Shown here piece by piece: positions 1-5,449 of a DNA stretch of 5,449 nucleotides. How positions within the stretch are numbered: the first letter of the stretch is position 1; each line of letters opens with the position of its first letter. The position numbers and the translations under genes are program-made. The DNA is from Bacteroidales bacterium. Its GTDB lineage: Bacteria > Bacteroidota > Bacteroidia > Bacteroidales > UBA932. The stretch spans positions 1 to 5,449 of the forward strand of contig JAFXUS010000082.1 in NCBI GenBank assembly GCA_017535125.1. The letters run 5' to 3'. The notes under the pieces were generated by a model, which searched no databases, was not told the DNA's origin, and saw nothing but the letters and a program-made list of their open reading frames with translations.

Positions 1-3
1 TCC

Positions 4-3000
4 ATGAGCCGCACCCACACGCAGATGATGGACGTCGTCTCCCTGACCACGCCCACGGGCACGTACCGGCTGGACGAGGCCGCCAAAACCTGGACGGCGC
101 AGCCCGGCGCGGGTGCCTTCGCCGGAGGCAAACTCCGGTTCATCCGCCAGGGAAGCTGCAAGCTGAACGGGGAGACCGGATGGTATTTCGACGAATACCG
201 CGCGGACGACGGCAGCAGTTTTACATTCTACTACAATAGCAACAAGGTGTCTGTGCTCGAACTCGGTGCTCCGGGCGGAGAGGGCCTCGGCGCCATGAAC
301 CTTCAATCCTTCAGCAGCTACATCCCGTCCAACATGTACTTCTGCGTCGGCAACGACTGGAAGGAAGACGCCGGTGCCGGCGGAATGGATGCTCTTGGCA
401 TGGCGGGGCTGGACAAATCCGCGCTGGAAGCGCAGATCCGCGAGAGCCTCAAGGGCGAAGAGCTGCCGCCGGGCATGAGCGTTGACGACCTCGTGAAGAT
501 GGCGATGGGCTCCATGGGCGGCGCGGCCGGCAAAGGGGGAGCGCAGAAGAAGTCTGCTTTCCCGGCTCCGCCGAAATGCGCCACCCGCTGGACCGACAGC
601 GGCTCGCCCGAAGAGCTCGCCTGCGGAGGCAGCCTCTCGCGCATCGTGATCAGCGACAAGCGGAACCTTTCCGCCCCCGTCTATGCTTCCGCGATGCAGC
701 CCGCGAAACCGCCCGTGGGGCCGAAAGAAGGGCTGGAAGTTACCGAAGAAGGTGTCCGCAGGGCAGCGGAGCTGCTGCAGAAGGAAATCCAGGGCATGAC
801 GGCGAAGGAAATGGTTAGCCTCATCATGGACCGCAACGACGCCATCTGCCAGCAGATGATGCTGGGGGATATCAATGGTCAGCTTATCGAGCAGGCGATC
901 GCCCGGGCTGCCGCTTACCCGCATCCGGCCACGTACAGCACCGTGGGTGCCATGTATCAGGTCAAGGCGGAGCCGGCCAAGGCGCTGGAATACTACCAGG
1001 CGGCCGAGGAAATGGACCCGAAGGACATCGTCGTGGAATACGGCATCCTGGACTGCTACATGGATATGGAGAATTATGCCGCCGCCCGCAAGGTGGTCCC
1101 GAAGATCATCGAGCTGTGCGAGGACGGCAAATGGCGCGACGGTGCCGTGTACTTGCGCAAGGCCCAGCTGGATATCGAGGCCGGGGAACTCTACGAAGCC
1201 GTGGACGATCTGTTCATGTCGCTGTCGCTGGGACATTTCGAGGAAGAAAGTGCCAACATGCTGATGTCGATGCTGCTCCAACTGGAAGCCACCGGCATCA
1301 AGTCGGTCGATGGCCTGGATTTCAAAGGCGTGCTGGACCGTGTATTCAGTGAGAAAAACCTGAAACTGCTCCGCAAGGGGATTACCTGGAGCTTCGACAA
1401 CCTGGACCTTGGACGTCCGGAGCGGACGTTCCCGATCGACTTCGCCGCATCGGCCATCAAGTCTATCTGGCCTTCCCTGGAGATGACGGCGGATGCAATG
1501 GACACCCACCGGGACAAGCTGCTCAAGACGGCGGAAGTGCCCAAGGACAAGGAAGATTTCTTTGCGCTGTATATGGCGATGGGCAGTGCCGAGACCGTGG
1601 TTCCGGGGGCCCAGAGCATGGCCGATTCCGGCATCAACCTGGACATCGTGCAAAAAGAGGCCGCCAAGAGCGCCCGCGCCCGGCGGGAGATCGCCAAAGT
1701 GGAGCGCCAGTTCCAGAATCTGCCTTCGATGCAGGGAACCTACAAGATGTTGAGCAAGGCGCTGGCCACCAAGTACGGTTACCAGGGCTTCTACCTGCCT
1801 GACGCCCGCGCTTTCTATTGCCTCACGGCGCTGAATTTCTACCATCGCTGGTTGGTGGCCTACTACGCCGGCGGCTTCTCCTGGACGGAAGACAAGGACG
1901 AAGACGGTATCGACGAAACGCTGCATGGCTGCTATCCGGAGAGCTTCAAGGCGCGCTTCAAGGAGGATGTGCGCATCTACCAGAAGTATGAACGGGACAT
2001 GGCAGCGGCGGCCGAACGGCACCGGGCGGAGGAAGAAAAATATAGCAAACAGCTGGAAGCCTTGGCGAAACGGCACTCGAAGCACGATGCCGAAGAAGAT
2101 GAGTGCACCCGGGAGATGGCCAAGGTCCTCCATCAATTGATGATGGCGACGATGGTCCATCATCCGCAGGAGAACCTGGACATCACGGAAGCGGAGGACA
2201 TCGCCCTCACCCGCAACAACAACGATCACTTCATCGCCGACATCAAGCCCTTCCTGGAATACTGGTACTCCGATATGGGCGGGTACGCCCAGTACATCCG
2301 GGACGATGCCCTCTATACCTATTTCCAGTTCAATGCCTATGCCGATGTCTATGACGCCTGGGCGGAGCCGTACCGCAGTGCCGCCTCGCTTGGCAAGCAA
2401 CTGTCTGATGATCAGGATTTCATAGACCAGAAGCACGCAGAACTGGAAGCGGAATGGGAGCGGCAGGAGCAGGAGCGGATCCGGGCCACCATCCTGGCCA
2501 AGATCGAGGAAGACCGCCGCAGGGCTGAAGCTCCCGGCCAGGAACGGACGCTGTCCGACTTCTATGTCACCTTCCCGTTCGGCAACTTTGACTTATCGGT
2601 AGGATACGTAGACGGCCACCTGGGCTGGAAGTACAAAGACAACCAGGACGGTTCCGTGCTGATTGGCCGGTTCATCGGCAGCGAAACCCGCTCTTACCGC
2701 ATCTTCCGTACGCTGGCAGACGAGCCGACGCCCCCGAATCAGGAGCTCAAGGGCTGGGTGGACGGTCTCATCCAGAATACGTTGGAGGCGCTGCTCGGTG
2801 ATTCCCGGAGCGAAGCTTTCAAATGGATGGTGGGGGCCGCCAACGGCGCACGCGGGAAGCTCCTCCAGACCGACGGCACCCGCTATGAAGGCACCACGCG
2901 GGACTCCGCCGGCAACATCATCCCGGAGCGCGTGACCGAGAAGACCGGATCCGTCGACTCCATCATGTGGGGCACCGTCTCCGTCACCAAACGGCGGACC

Positions 3001-3105
3001 CAGATCGGCGCACACGTGAAGAAGCAGACCCTCTCCACCTTCCCGATGCCCTTCCCGGGCAATTACCTGAATATTAGTTTCACCATTGGTAAGTCCTCGG
3101 AATGA
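4..3105 (+). CDS. Large TPR and coiled-coil protein of unknown function
   Basis: I do not recognise this protein's family. It is about 1033 residues from the ATG at base 4. The frame is open to base 1, so a longer protein starting upstream, perhaps with a signal peptide, cannot be excluded. Visible parts in order: a possibly beta-rich N-terminus (about 10-115); a Gly/Ala/Met-rich low-complexity stretch (about 122-185); three TPR-like helical pairs at about 310-341, 342-377 and 380-415, the first being the clearest (ALEYYQAAEEMDP); mixed helical sequence to about 600; an aromatic-rich segment (595-625) followed by a DxDxDGxxD acidic loop at 630-637, as in calcium-binding loops; charged, probably coiled-coil helices at about 648-710 and 803-842; and a probably beta-rich C-terminus (848-1033). 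No transmembrane segment or signal peptide is visible. The stop overlaps the start of the WG-repeat gene (ATGA), so the two are probably co-expressed. TPRs suggest a protein-binding scaffold; that role is inference. The coding call is strong, the function unknown. Confidence 0.9.
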   Translation: MSRTHTQMMDVVSLTTPTGTYRLDEAAKTWTAQPGAGAFAGGKLRFIRQGSCKLNGETGWYFDEYRADDGSSFTFYYNSNKVSVLELGAPGGEGLGAMNLQSFSSYIPSNMYFCVGNDWKEDAGAGGMDALGMAGLDKSALEAQIRESLKGEELPPGMSVDDLVKMAMGSMGGAAGKGGAQKKSAFPAPPKCATRWTDSGSPEELACGGSLSRIVISDKRNLSAPVYASAMQPAKPPVGPKEGLEVTEEGVRRAAELLQKEIQGMTAKEMVSLIMDRNDAICQQMMLGDINGQLIEQAIARAAAYPHPATYSTVGAMYQVKAEPAKALEYYQAAEEMDPKDIVVEYGILDCYMDMENYAAARKVVPKIIELCEDGKWRDGAVYLRKAQLDIEAGELYEAVDDLFMSLSLGHFEEESANMLMSMLLQLEATGIKSVDGLDFKGVLDRVFSEKNLKLLRKGITWSFDNLDLGRPERTFPIDFAASAIKSIWPSLEMTADAMDTHRDKLLKTAEVPKDKEDFFALYMAMGSAETVVPGAQSMADSGINLDIVQKEAAKSARARREIAKVERQFQNLPSMQGTYKMLSKALATKYGYQGFYLPDARAFYCLTALNFYHRWLVAYYAGGFSWTEDKDEDGIDETLHGCYPESFKARFKEDVRIYQKYERDMAAAAERHRAEEEKYSKQLEALAKRHSKHDAEEDECTREMAKVLHQLMMATMVHHPQENLDITEAEDIALTRNNNDHFIADIKPFLEYWYSDMGGYAQYIRDDALYTYFQFNAYADVYDAWAEPYRSAASLGKQLSDDQDFIDQKHAELEAEWERQEQERIRATILAKIEEDRRRAEAPGQERTLSDFYVTFPFGNFDLSVGYVDGHLGWKYKDNQDGSVLIGRFIGSETRSYRIFRTLADEPTPPNQELKGWVDGLIQNTLEALLGDSRSEAFKWMVGAANGARGKLLQTDGTRYEGTTRDSAGNIIPERVTEKTGSVDSIMWGTVSVTKRRTQIGAHVKKQTLSTFPMPFPGNYLNISFTIGKSSE
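3102..3105 (+). promoter_or_regulatory. ATGA start/stop overlap coupling the first two genes
   Basis: The four bases ATGA contain the start codon of the WG-repeat gene and the TGA stop of the TPR gene. No strong Shine-Dalgarno sequence precedes it. This arrangement usually means re-initiation by terminating ribosomes, so the two proteins are likely made from one transcript in linked amounts. The overlap is seen directly; the coupling is inferred. Confidence 0.75.
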
Positions 3106-4130
3106 GAAAGATCATAGCATTCATTATCGCCTTCCTACCCCTGCTCACGGGGGCGCAGGAGCGGTACCGGACGCTGAAACTGGAGCAGGTGAACGAGGCG
3201 GACACGCTGCTCGTCGGCTGGCTTGACGTCCAGTCCGCGGATGCGGAGCGGGGGATTGCCCTGCTGAATACCTATGCCGGCCTCTTCGAAAAGCGGGCGC
3301 AATACCTGGCCGCTCAGGCCCAGGCGGGGCTTGGTGCGTCGGATGAGATGGCCCGGGCGCTCGCCGAGCAAGATGCCATCTTTGAAGGTATGCGCAAGGA
3401 GTACACCCAGATGCTCCAGCAGGAGGGACTTGATGCGGAGAGCCGCAGGAGCCTCGAGGAGGCGCTCGCCCAGCTGGATGACGCCAAAGCCGAGGCGCGC
3501 CGCAGCGTACAGGGGAGTATACAGGGGATGGCTGCCGAGGGACGGGAAGCGATCGCCGGCGTGGACCCGTCGGAATTCTCAGAAGAACGGCTGCTGCTGA
3601 TCAAGCAGAACCTGCAGAAATACCTGCTGGGCGGCCGCCTGTGGGGATTTTCCGCGGCGCGGGATTTCCGGAACGGATTCGCCGCCGTGGCGCGGAAAGA
3701 CAGCGACGGCGACGAGCACTGGGGCTTCGTGAACCGCGCCGGGCGCCTGGCGATCCCGTGCCGGTGGGACGACGTGTTCAACTTCAACAACCAGCGCTAC
3801 TACAGGCTCAGCGTCTGGGACGACCCGGAGGATGACGACGACCGTCCCTGGACCTCGGTCCGCAAGGGCAACGACGTCGGTATGATCGACACGCTCGGCG
3901 TGGTGCGCATCCCCGTGCGCTACCCCTACAACAGCCGCGCTCAAATTGTCTTTTACCGGACTTCGGTCGGCGAGCTTGCCGCCGTCCGCGATCCCCAGAC
4001 CCGCAAATGGGGCTTTATCGACCGCGACGCCGCCTGGGTGATCAAACCCTTCCTGGCCGACGAACCTGAATGGGACGAGGAACAGGGCTGCTTCGTGGAT
4101 GCCGAGGGCCGTCCCGTAGCCAGGCAGTAG
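3102..4130 (+). CDS. Secreted WG-repeat protein with helical N-terminal half
   Basis: This is a 342-residue protein with an evident signal peptide. MRK is followed by a hydrophobic core (IIAFIIAFLPLL) and a likely signal peptidase I site after TGA at residues 16-18, so the mature protein probably starts at Gln19 and is periplasmic or outside the cell. There is no lipobox Cys. Residues about 45-175 are charged, Ala/Glu/Arg/Gln-rich and probably helical or coiled coil. Residues about 178-340 carry WG (KWG-type) repeats: WGF at 181-183, HWGFVNRAGRLAIPCRW at 206-222, a degenerate unit VGMIDTLGVVRIPVRY at 259-274, and KWGFIDRDAAWVIKPF at 302-317, each with the x-G-hydrophobic-hydrophobic-D/N ... 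hydrophobic-P pattern. An acidic loop (240-247) lies between units. WG repeats are usually treated as beta-rich interaction modules; no enzymatic role is implied. The start overlaps the upstream stop by four bases, implying translational coupling. Partner and process are unknown. Confidence 0.93.
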   Translation: MRKIIAFIIAFLPLLTGAQERYRTLKLEQVNEADTLLVGWLDVQSADAERGIALLNTYAGLFEKRAQYLAAQAQAGLGASDEMARALAEQDAIFEGMRKEYTQMLQQEGLDAESRRSLEEALAQLDDAKAEARRSVQGSIQGMAAEGREAIAGVDPSEFSEERLLLIKQNLQKYLLGGRLWGFSAARDFRNGFAAVARKDSDGDEHWGFVNRAGRLAIPCRWDDVFNFNNQRYYRLSVWDDPEDDDDRPWTSVRKGNDVGMIDTLGVVRIPVRYPYNSRAQIVFYRTSVGELAAVRDPQTRKWGFIDRDAAWVIKPFLADEPEWDEEQGCFVDAEGRPVARQ

Positions 4131-4142
4131 CGTGGCGTTTTT
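4119..4142 (+). terminator. Weak candidate intrinsic terminator after the WG-repeat gene
   Basis: GCCA at 4119-4122 can pair with TGGC at 4133-4136. After a G-G mismatch, an inner GC/GC pair closes an AGTA loop, and the hairpin is followed by G and five Ts (4138-4142). It overlaps the stop codon of the WG-repeat gene. The stem is short and mismatched, so it is a tentative terminator, but it is the only hairpin here with a T tract on the correct side for + strand transcription. Confidence 0.3.
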
Positions 4143-4165
4143 CGTAAACAACTGAATTTGTGCGC

Positions 4166-4211
4166 TTTACAGAATGAACCTGTTCGTTTTTAGACAGGTT
4201 CATTCTGTAAA
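4166..4211. repeat. Perfect 18-bp inverted repeat with 10-nt loop
   Basis: The left arm (4166-4183, beginning TTTACAGAATG) and right arm (4194-4211, ending CATTCTGTAAA) are exact reverse complements over 18 bp and are separated by TCGTTTTTAG. The repeat lies between the WG-repeat gene and the thrS promoter. A canonical intrinsic terminator has a T tract after the right arm. Here the right arm ends in A residues and is followed by GCC, and the opposite strand lacks a T tract too; the only T run is in the loop. It may be a Rho-independent terminator of atypical form, an mRNA 3'-end stabilising hairpin, a regulator-binding dyad or a copy of a dispersed palindromic element. The symmetry is certain, the role is not. 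Confidence 0.8.
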
Positions 4212-4292
4212 AGCCTAATTGTCAAGCGCTTGTAGAAAACGGCAAATAGCAACGATGAATCGTGACCGCTGCGTCGGCCGTTAGCGAAGAGC

Positions 4293-4324
4293 ATTGTGGT
4301 TTATGGCAAAAAATGTTATCTTTG
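4293..4324 (+). promoter_or_regulatory. Bacteroidota-type promoter for thrS
   Basis: TATCTTTG at 4317-4324 matches the Bacteroidota -7 consensus TAnnTTTG exactly. ATTG at 4293-4296 is a three-of-four match to the -33 TTTG element, with 20 bases between the boxes, within the usual range. The -7 box ends 25 bases before the thrS ATG, so the transcript should have a leader of only about 20 bases. That leaves little room for a leader-based regulatory structure of the kind E. coli thrS uses. The match is seen directly; the start site is inferred. Confidence 0.75.
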
Positions 4325-4349
4325 CAAGCTTAAACAATAATTACGCGAT

Positions 4350-5449
4350 ATGTTGACGATTGCATTCACCGATGGTACCATCCGTCCCTGGGACGACGAT
4401 GAGACCAAACACATCTTCTGGCACTCCTCCGCGCACCTGATGGCGGAGGCGCTCGAGGCACTCTACCCGGGTGTCAAGTTCGGTGTGGGACCGGCCGTCG
4501 AGACCGGCTTCTACTACGACGTGGACCTGGGCGACCGGCAGATTTCCGACGCCGACCTCAAGGCGGTCGAGGACAAGATGATCGAGCTGGCGCGAACTAA
4601 GGAGACGTTCGAGCGCAAGGAGGTGTCCAAGGCGGATGCGATGGCCTACTTCAAGGAAAAGGGCGACCCGTACAAGTGCGAGCTCATCCAGGACCTCGAG
4701 GACGGCACCATCACGTTCTACACGAACGGCGCCTTCACCGATCTGTGCCGCGGCCCGCACGTCAAGCACGTCGACGACATCAAGGCCGTCAAGCTGACCG
4801 CCATCGCCGGCGCCTACTGGAAGGGTGACCAGAACCGTGAGCAGCTGACCCGTATCTACGGCGTCACCTTCCCCAAGAAGAGCATGCTCGACGAGTACCT
4901 GACCCTCCTCGAGGAGGCCAAGAAGCGCGACCACCGCAAGCTCGGCAAGGAGATGGAGCTCTTCACCTTCTCCAACCGCGTGGGCCTCGGCCTGCCGCTG
5001 TGGCTGCCCCGCGGCGCCGTCATGCGCAACACGCTGGAGAACTTCCTCCGCAAGAAGCAGGCAGAACTGGGCTACCTGCCCGTCGTCACCCCGCATATCG
5101 GCAGCAAAGAACTTTACGTGACCTCCGGCCACTACGCCAAATACGGCAAGGACAGCTTCCAGCCGATCCACACGCCCCAGGAGGGCGAGGAATACATGCT
5201 CAAGCCGATGAACTGCCCGCACCACTGCGAGATCTTCCGCAGCAGCCCGCGTTCCTACCGCGACCTGCCGCTGCGCTTCGCGGAATTCGGCACCGTCTAT
5301 CGCTATGAGCAGAGCGGCGAGCTGCACGGCCTGACCCGCGTCCGCGGTTTCACCCAGGACGACGCCCACCTCTTCTGCCGCCCGGACCAGCTCCAGGAGG
5401 AGTTCGAGAAGGTCATCGACCTCATCCTCTACGTCTTCAAGACGCTGAA
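4350..5449 (+). CDS. thrS: Threonyl-tRNA synthetase, 3' end cut by window, TGS domain reduced
   Basis: This is threonyl-tRNA synthetase, a class II enzyme that charges tRNA-Thr with threonine in the cytoplasm and hydrolyses mischarged Ser-tRNA-Thr. The frame runs open to the window edge (366 codons visible); the end of the catalytic core and the anticodon-binding domain are missing. The start is fixed by an in-frame TAA at 4338-4340 and a promoter just upstream. The editing domain keeps HSSAH (His25, His29) and DLCRGPH (Cys133, His137), the equivalents of E. coli His73, His77, Cys182 and His186. The catalytic core shows the VVTP motif 1 region (245-248), MNCPHH with zinc ligand Cys289, the motif 2 segment [19 protein letters not shown] (318-336), and DDAH with zinc ligand His340. 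The first 12 residues ([12 protein letters not shown]) match the beginning of a TGS domain, but the next residues already match the linker before the editing domain, so about 48 residues of TGS are absent. No obvious Shine-Dalgarno sequence is present. Confidence 0.97.
   Translation, partial: MLTIAFTDGTIRPWDDDETKHIFWHSSAHLMAEALEALYPGVKFGVGPAVETGFYYDVDLGDRQISDADLKAVEDKMIELARTKETFERKEVSKADAMAYFKEKGDPYKCELIQDLEDGTITFYTNGAFTDLCRGPHVKHVDDIKAVKLTAIAGAYWKGDQNREQLTRIYGVTFPKKSMLDEYLTLLEEAKKRDHRKLGKEMELFTFSNRVGLGLPLWLPRGAVMRNTLENFLRKKQAELGYLPVVTPHIGSKELYVTSGHYAKYGKDSFQPIHTPQEGEEYMLKPMNCPHHCEIFRSSPRSYRDLPLRFAEFGTVYRYEQSGELHGLTRVRGFTQDDAHLFCRPDQLQEEFEKVIDLILYVFKTL

Noticed and set aside
1191..1697. A 168-codon minus-strand frame inside the TPR gene
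   Set aside because: It is fully contained in a convincing + strand gene, Ser/Arg-rich, with no motif or start signal.
3579..4151. A 190-codon minus-strand open frame opposite the WG-repeat gene
   Set aside because: The + strand frame has a signal peptide and WG repeats. The antisense product is a compositional shadow, and no promoter was seen for it.
4153..4160. TGAATTTG as a possible second -7 box
   Set aside because: It lacks the essential A of TAnnTTTG, has no -33 element at a suitable distance, and is far from the thrS start compared with the exact box at 4317-4324.
4223..4232. Ten-base palindrome CAAGCGCTTG between the hairpin and the thrS promoter
   Set aside because: It is short, the symmetry does not extend beyond ten bases, and no second copy was noticed nearby, so it can be chance.
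4131..4349. Possible tRNA, T-box leader or small ORF in the intergenic region
   Set aside because: No cloverleaf arms or T-box motif were found, the predicted transcript leader is too short for a T-box, and no convincing small coding frame is present.
4341..5369. A 342-codon open frame on the minus strand across the start of thrS
   Set aside because: It lies antisense to thrS, whose + strand translation carries all the expected ThrRS motifs. Long antisense frames are common opposite GC-rich genes, and this one is Val/Leu/Ala/Glu-rich without a recognisable domain.

Overview
The window reads as a chromosomal piece of a high-GC member of the Bacteroidota, most likely Bacteroidales. Three things point there. 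The threonyl-tRNA synthetase at the right end resembles, from memory, the Bacteroides-type ThrRS along its whole visible length. The only clear promoter has the Bacteroidota TAnnTTTG -7 box. None of the three genes has an obvious Shine-Dalgarno sequence, which is usual in that phylum. The GC-rich codon use would fit lineages such as Alistipes/Rikenellaceae or related uncultured groups, but I cannot assign a genus.

Layout, all on the + strand. (1) 4-3105: a large protein of about 1033 residues with a short TPR block, two long charged helical stretches and a probably beta-rich C-terminal region. I do not recognise its family, and its true start could lie left of the window. (2) 3102-4130: a 342-residue secreted protein with a signal peptide, a helical middle and a C-terminal set of WG repeats. 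It overlaps gene 1 by four bases (ATGA), so the two are probably one translationally coupled transcript. (3) 4131-4349: an AT-richer intergenic region with a weak candidate terminator, a perfect 18-bp inverted repeat and a good promoter for the next gene. (4) 4350 to the right edge: the 5' two thirds or so of thrS, open at the window end.

Genes 1 and 2 look like an accessory or lineage-specific pair built from protein-interaction repeats, one with a clear export signal and one without a visible one. thrS is a separately transcribed housekeeping gene. The most notable observation is that this ThrRS keeps its editing-domain and catalytic-core motifs but has lost about 48 residues from its N-terminal TGS domain, leaving only the first strand-turn segment joined directly to the editing domain. 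I see no mobile element, CRISPR array, tRNA or rRNA.
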